NCBI RefSeq assembly: GCF_003315595.1 | Contig: NZ_QNQU01000022.1 | Location: 40,365 to 104,364 of the forward strand | From: Pedobacter miscanthi | GTDB taxonomy: Bacteria; Bacteroidota; Bacteroidia; Sphingobacteriales; Sphingobacteriaceae | DNA length: 64,000 nt | Direction of reading: 5' to 3' | Shown here: positions 16,328 through 24,709 of the stretch, one piece after another | Numbering within the stretch: the first letter of the stretch is position 1 | Layout: each line of letters opens with the position of its first letter | Notes under the pieces: generated by a model | Databases searched by the model: none | The model's input: only the letters and a program-made list of their open reading frames with translations | Told to the model about the DNA's origin: nothing | Position numbers and translations under genes: made by a program

Positions 16328-16390
16328 TTCATTGGTCATTGGTCATTGGTCATTGGTTCATTGTTCATTGGTCATTAGTTCATTGGTTTA
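16328..16390. repeat. Heptad-periodic CATTGGT tandem repeat
   Basis: TTCATTG, GTCATTG, GTCATTG and GTCATTG, then slightly slipped copies, give a near-perfect 7-bp tandem repeat of CATTGGT. It lies between the thioesterase gene and the convergent kinase gene. Confidence 0.85.
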
Positions 16391-16426
16391 CCCCTTATCC
16401 ATTTTCATCAAACATCATCCATTTCC

Positions 16427-18178
16427 CTAAGCCACAACCGGCAAACTAAAACAGAATTTACTGCCTTCACCAATGGCACTAACTACCCATATTTTTCCCT
16501 GTTCTGCTTCGATAAAATCTTTTGAAATGGCCAAGCCCAAACCTGATCCCGATTTATTCTGTCCGTCTGTAGGTACCTGAAAATACCTGTCGAATAAACG
16601 TTTCTGGTATTTTTCGTCGATTCCCTTTCCAAAATCCTGCACCGAAAACTCGATGAACTGGTCTTTTTGTAAAACATCGATCACCACTTTCGATTTTTCT
16701 GAACTGTAACGCAGCGCATTCGATAAAAAGTTAACCAGTACCCAGGCTGTTTTTTGAATATCGGCATTTACATTTGGGAGGTTTTGATCGCAGTTCAATT
16801 CGAGATTGATGGATTTTTGTTCTGCCTGAAATTTAACCGCATCTATGGCATATTGTACAATATCCTCAGGTTTGGTTAGGGCAAAAGTGAGTTTTAAATT
16901 GCCGGTTTCTACCTGGGAAAGATCGAGCAGCTCACTGGTGATTTTTAAAAGCCTGTCGCTATCTTCTTTAATATGGTTCAGCAGTTCGTGCTGTTCTTCG
17001 TTCATAGCACCCACGCGTTCATCGTTAAGCAGTTTTAGACTCATTTTGATAGATGATAGGGGTGTTTTTAACTCATGCGAAACCGTAGCGATAAAATTGG
17101 TTTTAGCCTCATCCAGTTCTTTAAACTGGGTAATGTTTTTCAGGATATAAACACTGCCTGCCGATTTTGACGAGGCAATTAAAGTTTTTTCTTCCTGCTC
17201 CTCGTAGTTCGGGATAATAATTTCACGGTTTTCTAAAAGGAAATAAGATTCCTTTTCATCGGCATAGATTTTTAACGTATTATCATCCGTTTCGGGTTTG
17301 ATTATGCGTTTTAGGAGTTCGTTTTTCTGCATCAGTTCCGCAACATTTTGTCCAATTACCTTATCTTCATCCAGGTTCATTAATTTTGCAGCCAGGTGGT
17401 TTAAAAATAACACTTCGCCTTTTTCATTTAAACCGATAATAGCATCCTGCATTTGCGCAATAATGGCTTCAATACGCGATTTCTCAGACTTGATTTTTGA
17501 TAAATTGCTGTTTTCCCATTCGTTTAATTTAACCACCATGCCGTTAAACGAGTCAGCCAGTTCGGTAAATTCATCACCATTTTCAAAATGCAGGCGTTGT
17601 TTATAATTCTTCCGGCTGATTTGTTTAATGGCAGCGCTGAATTCGGCCAGTGGATTGGCCACAAAACCCGGAAAGTTGACAATAAAAGTAAACAGGATGA
17701 TAAAGCTCAGGGTGGCAGCAATCATAATGTACAGGTTTGCCCTCGATGAAGCCTGATTGGCCAGTTCGTTTTTATCGTAAATGGCCTTCATATTTACCTG
17801 TTCGATATTTTGAAGGGCTATGCGTAAATCCTTAATGTTATTTTCTTTGATGAATGCAGATTGCGGCTTGTTTAGCATGTTAAATGCCGATTCCAGTTTT
17901 TGAAAGGCCGCTTTTTCACCCGGTTCGGTGATATTTTTGCTCTCGTTATTTAAGTTTTCGGTAAATATAGTCTGTTGCTGACTTTTTAACGGAAACTGGT
18001 TCTGGTCAATGATATTGCGCATCGCTGCAACATATTTCAGCGATTTGTAGTTGTCTTTAAGAATCACTTTCGATTTATCGGATAGCTCGTTCAGATAGAA
18101 TAGCGCAATTAACCCGAAGGATAAAACGATTATAAAGAGAAACCCGAATCCGAGGCGGAGTTTGGTTTTAATTTTCAT
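16427..18178 (-). CDS. Membrane sensor histidine kinase with HAMP and PAS domains
   Basis: The 583-residue protein starts with a membrane segment (about 8-30). A periplasmic helical region (about 31-150) and a second membrane segment (about 151-172) follow, then HAMP, a PAS domain, and the kinase core. His368 in ATVSHELKTP is the phosphorylation site. The N box NFLSNALRYS, G1 DFGKGI and G2 GSGLGLAIS are intact. The architecture resembles KinB-type kinases. No response regulator is adjacent, so its partner must be encoded elsewhere. The stimulus is unknown. Confidence 0.9.
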   Translation of the reverse strand: MKIKTKLRLGFGFLFIIVLSFGLIALFYLNELSDKSKVILKDNYKSLKYVAAMRNIIDQNQFPLKSQQQTIFTENLNNESKNITEPGEKAAFQKLESAFNMLNKPQSAFIKENNIKDLRIALQNIEQVNMKAIYDKNELANQASSRANLYIMIAATLSFIILFTFIVNFPGFVANPLAEFSAAIKQISRKNYKQRLHFENGDEFTELADSFNGMVVKLNEWENSNLSKIKSEKSRIEAIIAQMQDAIIGLNEKGEVLFLNHLAAKLMNLDEDKVIGQNVAELMQKNELLKRIIKPETDDNTLKIYADEKESYFLLENREIIIPNYEEQEEKTLIASSKSAGSVYILKNITQFKELDEAKTNFIATVSHELKTPLSSIKMSLKLLNDERVGAMNEEQHELLNHIKEDSDRLLKITSELLDLSQVETGNLKLTFALTKPEDIVQYAIDAVKFQAEQKSINLELNCDQNLPNVNADIQKTAWVLVNFLSNALRYSSEKSKVVIDVLQKDQFIEFSVQDFGKGIDEKYQKRLFDRYFQVPTDGQNKSGSGLGLAISKDFIEAEQGKIWVVSAIGEGSKFCFSLPVVA

Positions 18179-18537
18179 GGTTGTATATTTTTTTCTCCCC
18201 TTTTTGTGGTAAAAATAGGTTTTAATTAAATCTTTCCTGATGAACTAATTTACATAACAAAGGTTAAATAAATTAGCGTCACATCAGGTTGTTGCCAAAT
18301 GTGATGCCAATGAATGATATTGTATTTTAAATTATTGTTTTTGAATTAGATACGATTTTTTGCTGCTTTTTGGTACAAATAAACCTTTTCATTTTGGAAG
18401 GGTTTTTCCCATTTTGAAATATTGCTTTTGGAGGTTTAATTAATGTTTTCCTTTAATAAAGGGGGGGCGTAGCGTCTGGCTTCATGCCTGACGCAAGAAG
18501 TAGTCTCGTCTTTTTGAAAGCAGATCTTGTAGCGTTT

Positions 18538-18636
18538 GAATGTTTAAATCACCAAACGTTCCTACGGAACGAAAACGCCAATTTTACAATTGGCTACCCA
18601 TGAATCGTTCCTACGGAACGACCTTGGGCGTCAGGC
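18538..18636. repeat. CGTTCCTACGGAACG paired-hairpin element, copy 1
   Basis: Two CGTTCCTACGGAACG hairpins flank an inner inverted pair (GCCAATTT with AATTGGC). The 99-bp unit recurs at 18797-18895. Such paired small hairpins resemble REP doublets. Confidence 0.85.
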
Positions 18637-18796
18637 TTCACGCCGGACTAATAAAGGTTTTTTTCTTTTTTGGAAAGCAGGTTCGGTGCATTTGGGTTGG
18701 AGCATTCCCGCTGTACGCTTTATCCCGATGAATCCCAATGTGAAATCGGGAGGGACCGCTGCCATCGGGTTTATGTGGCGCGGCCAGTAGATATAT

Positions 18797-18895
18797 GAAC
18801 GTTTAAAATACCAAACGTTCCTACGGAACGAAAACGCCAATTTTGCAATTGGCTACCCATGAATCGTTCCTACGGAACGGCATTGGGCGTCAGGC
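18797..18895. repeat. CGTTCCTACGGAACG paired-hairpin element, copy 2
   Basis: This is a direct-repeat partner of the element at 18538, offset by 259 bp and nearly identical, including the trailing TTGGGCGTCAGGC. A solo half (CCCATGAATCGTTCCTACGG and on) is at 19029-19052. Confidence 0.85.
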
Positions 18896-19086
18896 ATTGA
18901 TAAACACTATTTACCGACTGCTAGTCCATATTCTCAAGAAACGAAAAGTCTGTCTGGCCATTTAGGCAGGGATGCACATAGATATAAATCTGTGTTTATC
19001 TGTGCGCATCTGTGGTTAAAATTTTTAACCCATGAATCGTTCCTACGGAACGGCATGCGACCTTTAAAATGCAAAAAAAGTATTTG

Positions 19087-19608
19087 TTAAAAACTGATAA
19101 ACTTTTCGATCTGTTCGCTGGTAAATTTTATCGTATCGGGATGGGTAAAATTGCCTTCGGCATCTAGTTCGCTCTTGATATTAGGAATATGAAGGCGCAG
19201 TGGTAAAATATTGAGGTGAATGTAGTGGCAAACACCCGTAAAATGATCAACGCCACGGATATTACCATATTTACCCGAAGAAATGCCCACCAAAGCGGCT
19301 TTTTTATCATAAAAGCTATCGGGAAAATTACAGGCATCTATCAATACTTTTAAAACGCCGGGGTAACTGCCATTGTATTCGGGCATGATGAATAAAAACT
19401 TTTCGGTTTTGTAAATCATATCCTGGATTTCCTGAAAAGCCTCCGATCTTTTGCCGTACATATCAGTATTCAGCACATCAACAGGCAGGTGTTCCAAACT
19501 GAACAGATGGGTATCAATACTTTTATCTTTTAACTGCCTTTGGTAATATTTGGCAACTTTTAGCGTATTGCTATTGGGCCTGTTGGTTGCGGCTATAATT
19601 GTGATCAT
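19087..19608 (-). CDS. NADPH-dependent FMN reductase family flavoprotein
   Basis: A flavodoxin-like oxidoreductase of 173 residues. It has the FMN-binding loop ATNRPNSNTLKVA at the N-terminus and the family signature MPEYNGSYPGVLKVLIDA in the middle. The frame opens 33 bases earlier, but homology begins at MITIIAATNRP, so the start at 19608 is chosen. The reaction is NAD(P)H-driven reduction of FMN, quinones or similar acceptors; the true acceptor is unknown. It is divergent from parA. Confidence 0.88.
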   Translation of the reverse strand: MITIIAATNRPNSNTLKVAKYYQRQLKDKSIDTHLFSLEHLPVDVLNTDMYGKRSEAFQEIQDMIYKTEKFLFIMPEYNGSYPGVLKVLIDACNFPDSFYDKKAALVGISSGKYGNIRGVDHFTGVCHYIHLNILPLRLHIPNIKSELDAEGNFTHPDTIKFTSEQIEKFISF

Positions 19609-19790
19609 GTACAAATTGTTAATAAGATGTGTAAAACCCAAATGCGCTTCTTGCTAAAATTGCCATATAGTTTGTATCTTAGCTGATTGTGAAAAAGGCC
19701 GTAAACAAGGCAAAAATAGAACTTTTTAACAATTTTAACGCATAAATAACACAGCCCAAATAAACGTTTAGTAAATTTCGGATACATACG

Positions 19791-20594
19791 ATGAGCAAAA
19801 TTATTGCATTAGCAAATCAAAAAGGTGGTGTTGGTAAAACAACTTCATCTATAAACCTGGCTGCGAGTTTGGCCGTACTAGAATACAAAACTTTACTGGT
19901 AGATGCTGATCCTCAGGCAAATTCGACTTCAGGTATCGGTTTCGATCCCCGGAATATTAAAGATAGTATTTACGAGTGTATCATTAATGATATTGATCCA
20001 TTACAGGCGATACAAAAAACGGATACACCTAATTTAGATTTACTGCCTGCCCACATTGATCTGGTTGGTGCGGAGATTGAGATGATTAACCTGAACAACC
20101 GCGAGTATAAAATGAAAGCGGTTTTGGAGAAAATAAAAGATCAGTACGATTTTATCATTATCGATTGTTCTCCATCACTGGGTTTAATTACCATCAATGC
20201 TTTAACCGCTGCCGATTCGGTTATTATCCCGGTACAATGCGAGTATTTCGCTTTAGAAGGTTTAGGTAAGTTATTGAATACCATTAAAATTGTACAGAAC
20301 CGTTTAAATCCCGATCTGGAAATTGAAGGCATTTTGTTAACCATGTACGATGTTCGTTTACGTTTATCTAACCAGGTGGTAGAAGAAGTGAAAACACACT
20401 TTAACGAACTGGTTTTTGATACCATTATACAGCGTAATACCCGTTTAAGTGAAGCACCCAGCTACGGCGTTTCGGTAATTATGCACGATGCCAACTGTAA
20501 AGGGGCCATAAACTACCTTAACCTTGCCCGCGAAATTGTAAAGAAAAATGGCCTGTTAAAGGAGGAAGAAAACATTGGAACAGCAACTTTATAA
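19791..20594 (+). CDS. parA: Chromosome partitioning ATPase ParA (Soj)
   Basis: A MinD/ParA-family ATPase of 267 residues that drives chromosome segregation together with ParB. The deviant Walker A KGGVGKTTSSINLA is near residue 11, Walker B IIDCSPSLG is in the middle, and QCEYFALEGLGKLL follows. It begins a five-gene cluster: 7 bp before parB, then DUF5683, dapB and lepB. This order looks like a conserved Bacteroidota arrangement. Confidence 0.95.
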   Translation: MSKIIALANQKGGVGKTTSSINLAASLAVLEYKTLLVDADPQANSTSGIGFDPRNIKDSIYECIINDIDPLQAIQKTDTPNLDLLPAHIDLVGAEIEMINLNNREYKMKAVLEKIKDQYDFIIIDCSPSLGLITINALTAADSVIIPVQCEYFALEGLGKLLNTIKIVQNRLNPDLEIEGILLTMYDVRLRLSNQVVEEVKTHFNELVFDTIIQRNTRLSEAPSYGVSVIMHDANCKGAINYLNLAREIVKKNGLLKEEENIGTATL

Positions 20595-20601
20595 ATTATA
20601 A

Positions 20602-21510
20602 ATGACATCTTTTCAGCGAAAAACAGGTTTAGGAAGAGGGTTAAGTGCGCTTTTAGATGATAGCGAGTCTTCTCATCCGCCGAAACAGCAGGGTAATGCT
20701 GTAAGCGAAACCGAGCAGATTGGCAATATCAGTCACGTAAGTTTAACTGAAGTTGAAACCAATCCATACCAGCCACGTACCGAGTTTGATCAGGTAGCCT
20801 TAAATGAGCTGGCCGATTCGATAAAAGTGCAGGGCCTGATCCAGCCGATTACGGTTAGGAAACTGGGAGCCAATAAATACCAGCTGATTTCGGGCGAACG
20901 CAGATTCAGGGCTTCGAAACTGGCCGGTTTAACGCAGATTCCTGCTTATATCCGCAGTGCCAACGATCAGCAAATGCTCGAAATGGCATTGATCGAGAAC
21001 ATTCAGCGCGAAAATTTAAATGCCATTGAGGTAGCCTTGAGTTTTCAGCGGATGATTGATGAAGTAGGTTTAAAACAGGAGCAGTTGGGCGAACGGGTAG
21101 GTAAAAACCGTACTACCGTTACCAATTACCTACGTTTGTTAAAACTTCCGCCAGCTATACAGGCTTCTATCCGCGACCAAAAAATCAGTATGGGCCATGC
21201 AAGGGCTTTGATCAATGTTGATGGTGTAGATAAGCAGTTATACATTCACCAGGAAATTCTTGATAAAAACCTTTCGGTACGTAAAGTAGAAGAAATTGTG
21301 CGCAACCTGCAGCATGTTCCGGTACCTGCAAGCGAGAAACAAAAAGAAAGAGCGGTATCTTTCCAATATCAGAAACTACAGGACGATCTGGCCTCTAAAT
21401 TTGCCACCCGTGTAAAGTTAAAGGTAGCACAGAATGGTAAAGGGGCAATCGAAATCCCTTTTATGAGCGATGACGACCTAAACAGGATTTTAGAGTTATT
21501 AGACTGGTAA
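20602..21510 (+). CDS. parB: ParB/Spo0J chromosome partitioning protein
   Basis: A DNA-binding CTPase of 302 residues that loads at parS sites. The N-terminus has the ParA-activating motif GLGRGLSALL. NPYQPR and GERRFRAS mark the CTP-binding part, and IENIQRENLNAIEVA and VGKNRTTVTNYLRLL the helix-turn-helix region. A C-terminal dimer domain follows. I found no convincing parS palindrome in the window. The stop codon overlaps the next start by one base (TAATG). Confidence 0.95.
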   Translation: MTSFQRKTGLGRGLSALLDDSESSHPPKQQGNAVSETEQIGNISHVSLTEVETNPYQPRTEFDQVALNELADSIKVQGLIQPITVRKLGANKYQLISGERRFRASKLAGLTQIPAYIRSANDQQMLEMALIENIQRENLNAIEVALSFQRMIDEVGLKQEQLGERVGKNRTTVTNYLRLLKLPPAIQASIRDQKISMGHARALINVDGVDKQLYIHQEILDKNLSVRKVEEIVRNLQHVPVPASEKQKERAVSFQYQKLQDDLASKFATRVKLKVAQNGKGAIEIPFMSDDDLNRILELLDW

Positions 21511-22235
21511 TGCGGAGGACTAAACTTTTAATACTGGTTGCTGCATTTACATTTTTTATTGTAAACCTTGCCTCGGCGCAGGTTAAGGATTCGGTATTAA
21601 AAAAAGTCACCGATACCTCGAAAATTAAACTGGATAAGCCTTTAGATACGGCCGCCAAAAAACCTTTAACCAGAAAGGATTCTTTAAAAGCTAAATACGT
21701 AAATCCGGGTAAGGTTGCCGGCAGAAAAGCCGTTTTCAGATCGATGCTTATTCCCGGTTGGGGCCAATTGTATAATATCCAGCTATTGAGTGATGGTTAT
21801 GGAACAAGGGCCGGCAAGAGCCAGGTTTTCCAGAAGTTATACACCGGAGGTAAAATTGCCGCCATTTATGGTGGCGCCACAGCGCTTACCCTATCCCTTA
21901 TGGATAGCCGAAAAAATTATAAACGCTTTTTGGCGGAGGCACAGTATCGTGAAGCGAATCCGTCGGGCAAAGATGGGGATCCGGGTTTAAAGCAATATAC
22001 CAACCAGGGGATATTGGATGGAAAAAGTTTATACAAGCGGAATTCGCAGATTGTATATTTTTCTTACGGTTTGCTTTATGCTGCCAACATTATCGATGCG
22101 TATGTGGCTGCACGGCTGCATTTTTTCAATATCGACGATAATCTTTCTTTTAAGGTAACACCATCGGTAATCGGTTCAGATACCATGTACGGTTTCAACG
22201 CTACACCTGCATTAAAATTCTCCCTTACTTTTTAA
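21510..22235 (+). CDS. DUF5683 exported membrane protein
   Basis: A 241-residue protein with a signal peptide (LLILVAAFTFFIVNLASAQ) and a Ser/Thr/Lys-rich linker. The DUF5683 core has RSMLIPGWGQLYN, then IAAIYGGATALTL and the second helix YFSYGLLYAANIIDAYVAARL. The IPGWGQ motif resembles other small membrane proteins with paired helices. It is translationally coupled to parB by a one-base overlap. Function is unknown. Confidence 0.85.
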   Translation: MRRTKLLILVAAFTFFIVNLASAQVKDSVLKKVTDTSKIKLDKPLDTAAKKPLTRKDSLKAKYVNPGKVAGRKAVFRSMLIPGWGQLYNIQLLSDGYGTRAGKSQVFQKLYTGGKIAAIYGGATALTLSLMDSRKNYKRFLAEAQYREANPSGKDGDPGLKQYTNQGILDGKSLYKRNSQIVYFSYGLLYAANIIDAYVAARLHFFNIDDNLSFKVTPSVIGSDTMYGFNATPALKFSLTF

Positions 22236-22358
22236 TGTAACGATTTATAAATGATTTTTCCTGATGAATATGAAATCTTAATCGTTTTATTACCTTTAAA
22301 GCATTAAAAGTATTTGTATACAATCAATCAGTAATAAAAAGAAAATAAATATAAAAAA

Positions 22359-23093
22359 ATGAAAATTGCGCTTTTAGGTTATGGCAAAATGGGGCAGATT
22401 ATTGAAAAATTTGCACTTGAACGCGGTCACGAAATCGTTTTAAAAATCACAATCGATAATCAGGAAGATTTAACCAGGCAAAATTTAAAATCGGCAGATG
22501 TCGCCATCGATTTCAGTACACCGGATTCGGTAATGAAAAATATCGATGCCTGTTTCGATGCCAATGTTCCGGTTGTAGTGGGTACCACCGGTTGGTATGG
22601 CAAACTGCAGGAAGTTAAAGACGATTGTAATAACAGTAACAATACCTTACTTTATGGGTCTAACTTCAGTATCGGCGTTAATTTATTCTTCAAACTCAAC
22701 CAGACTTTGGCCAAACTGATGAATAATTACCCGGCTTACGAAGTCCAGGTAGAAGAAATACACCATACCCAAAAGCTTGATGCGCCAAGTGGTACAGCCA
22801 TTACGCTGGCCGAAGGTATTGTAGATAATCTGGAAAGAAAAAATGAGTGGTTAAATGAGGTGGTTGGAACCGATGTTGAATTGTTTCCGAAAGCCGAACA
22901 GTTGCTGATCGAATCGCACAGGATCGAAAACATCCCGGGTACACATACTGTGATTTACAGCAGTGAGGTAGACGAAATTGAAATTAAACACACCGCACAC
23001 AACAGGGCAGGTTTTGCCTTGGGTGCAGTTGTAGCAGCAGAATGGGTGAAAGATAAAAAAGGATTTTTCAGTATTACTGATATTTTTGAGTAG
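22359..23093 (+). CDS. dapB: 4-hydroxy-tetrahydrodipicolinate reductase
   Basis: It reduces the dipicolinate precursor in the lysine and meso-diaminopimelate pathway. The NAD(P)H motif LGYGKMG is at the N-terminus. VGTTGWYG and GSNFSIGVNLF follow, then the catalytic segment EEIHHTQKLDAPSGTA with the paired histidines and lysine. The length of 244 residues is on the short side but typical for Bacteroidota. It supplies peptidoglycan precursor and sits between DUF5683 and lepB. Confidence 0.95.
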   Translation: MKIALLGYGKMGQIIEKFALERGHEIVLKITIDNQEDLTRQNLKSADVAIDFSTPDSVMKNIDACFDANVPVVVGTTGWYGKLQEVKDDCNNSNNTLLYGSNFSIGVNLFFKLNQTLAKLMNNYPAYEVQVEEIHHTQKLDAPSGTAITLAEGIVDNLERKNEWLNEVVGTDVELFPKAEQLLIESHRIENIPGTHTVIYSSEVDEIEIKHTAHNRAGFALGAVVAAEWVKDKKGFFSITDIFE

Positions 23094-23218
23094 TGAACAG
23101 TTTTCAGTGGGCAGTTAACCGATTAACCCCCTGAGTGGAGTCGAAGGGTAAACAATTAACCAATTAGCAAACAGAAGGGGTAACCGATTAAGTTGATCGC
23201 GGACCAAAATTAAGATAT

Positions 23219-24412
23219 ATGAATTACAAATTCTGGCAGAGAAAAAAGGATGCCACCAAAAAGAAAAAATCAAAAACCCGCGAGTGGGTAGATGCTATTG
23301 TTTTCGCAGTTGTTGCCGCAACCATTATCCGCGTTTTCTTTATAGAGGCGTATACCATTCCATCTGGTTCGATGGAAAGATCGTTGTTGATTGGCGATTT
23401 TCTTTTTGTAAGCAAGGTAAACTATGGCGCACGTATCCCGATGACGCCTGTTGCTTTTCCGTTTGCACACCACACCATGCCCTTAACTACTTCTACAAAG
23501 GCTTACTGGGATGGCGTACAATGGAAATATCACCGTTTACCGGGTTTATCTAAAATCAAAAGAAATGATGTAGTGGTGTTCAACTTTCCTGAAGGAGATA
23601 CCGTTGCGGTAGAAAACCAGGCAGAAAGTTATTATGCACTGGAGCGCAGCCTTGGCCGTGAGCAGGTGAGGAGTACCTTTACCATTGTCGACCGTCCGGT
23701 TGATAAACGCGAAAACTTTATCAAACGCTGTATTGGTATCCCGGGAGATGTAATTTCGATGAGTAATGGTGTTGCCAATGTGAACGGTAAAAACGAGCCT
23801 TTAAAAAACACAGGTATGATGCCTTACCGCATTGTGTTTAAAACCATGGATTTTAACTATGCTGCGCTTGATGAATTTAAGCTAAACCTGGGTACGAATC
23901 CGCCAGTTGCAGCAAACACCTATGATGTAGATGCTTCGCCAGAAATTGCAGAAAAGCTAAAAACCTTCGATTTTGTTAAATCGGTTACCTTAAGTCCGGA
24001 TGCACCAGGGGCGGTACCTGGAGGGGTTTTTCCTAACGATCCGAACAGGGTATGGAACAGGGATAACTTTGGACCAATCAAAATTCCTTCTAAAGGATGG
24101 ACAGTTAAGATTGACAGTACCACTATGCCACTTTATTACAGGGCTATAAGAACCTACGAAGGAAACAAAGTAGAACAAAAAGCTGGTGTTTGGTATATTA
24201 ATGATAAAGTAGCTACCACTTACACTTTTAAAATGGACTATTACTGGATGATGGGTGATAACCGCCATAACTCTGCCGATTCGCGCTATTGGGGCTTTGT
24301 ACCCGAAGACCATATCGTGGGTAAAGCCTTATTTGTTTGGATGAGCTGGGACAGTACGGCCTCTTTCTTACATAAAATAAGATGGAGCAGATTGTTTATG
24401 GGGATACATTAA
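23219..24412 (+). CDS. lepB: Signal peptidase I
   Basis: It removes signal peptides on the outer face of the cytoplasmic membrane. One N-terminal anchor (about residues 25-43) leads into SGSM at residues 49-52, where Ser51 is the nucleophile. Lys169 in NFIKRCIGIPGD is the general base, and the C-terminal box is MGDNRHNSADSRYWG. At 397 residues it is longer than typical enzymes because of an insertion of about 120 residues between the lysine box and the MGDNR box, seen in other Bacteroidota. A strong terminator follows. Confidence 0.95.
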   Translation: MNYKFWQRKKDATKKKKSKTREWVDAIVFAVVAATIIRVFFIEAYTIPSGSMERSLLIGDFLFVSKVNYGARIPMTPVAFPFAHHTMPLTTSTKAYWDGVQWKYHRLPGLSKIKRNDVVVFNFPEGDTVAVENQAESYYALERSLGREQVRSTFTIVDRPVDKRENFIKRCIGIPGDVISMSNGVANVNGKNEPLKNTGMMPYRIVFKTMDFNYAALDEFKLNLGTNPPVAANTYDVDASPEIAEKLKTFDFVKSVTLSPDAPGAVPGGVFPNDPNRVWNRDNFGPIKIPSKGWTVKIDSTTMPLYYRAIRTYEGNKVEQKAGVWYINDKVATTYTFKMDYYWMMGDNRHNSADSRYWGFVPEDHIVGKALFVWMSWDSTASFLHKIRWSRLFMGIH

Positions 24413-24436
24413 TCTGTATAAAAATATTATTTATCC

Positions 24437-24464
24437 AGGCCTGCGTTTATGCAGGCCTTTTTTT
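24437..24464 (+). terminator. Terminator after lepB
   Basis: AGGCCTGC and GCAGGCCT form a perfect 8-bp GC-rich stem around GTTTAT, followed directly by seven T. Confidence 0.92.
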
Positions 24465-24499
24465 GTGCAAAAAACACCTTTTTAAAAAAATTAAAAAGA

Positions 24500-24533
24500 T
24501 TTGCAAAGTTTATATTTATTTTTCATAAGTTTG
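24500..24533 (+). promoter_or_regulatory. Promoter of the SusC/SusD pair of the fucose-type locus
   Basis: TTTG at 24500-24503 and TAAGTTTG at 24526-24533 match the Bacteroidota -33 and -7 boxes with 22 bp between them, slightly longer than usual. The leader before the susC ATG would be about 170 bases. Confidence 0.6.
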
Positions 24534-24709
24534 TTATGTCAGCAGTAGGTAAAAAAAATGTAAAAATCTAACCGTACAACTTTTATCCCTGTAGGCAAAA
24601 TGGTTTCAGTTTTTCCATGGCCGTATAATCCTCATGCAAAATCCGGATTGATGATCAAATAATACTGGTAAAGTAACTAATCAATTATCTAACCATTACC
24701 AAACAAATT

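Larger units (their letters stand above)
18179..19086. other. 900-bp gene-free repeat island
   Basis: Small frames here have no recognisable protein features and run through repeats. The region contains two long CGTTCCTACGGAACG elements and a third partial one at 19029. Also present are GCGTCTGGCTTCATGCCTGACGC-like palindromic phrases and a segment rich in CCCGATG/CATCGGG between them. The 260 bp next to the kinase start hold only AT-rich leader DNA. Confidence 0.7.

Noticed and set aside
18540..18840. Small ORFs in the repeat island (63-69 residues, both strands)
   Set aside because: They run through the palindromic repeats and show no protein features.
19791..21510. parS site near parAB
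   Set aside because: I looked for a TGTTTCACGTGAAACA-type palindrome and saw none; a diverged site cannot be excluded by eye.
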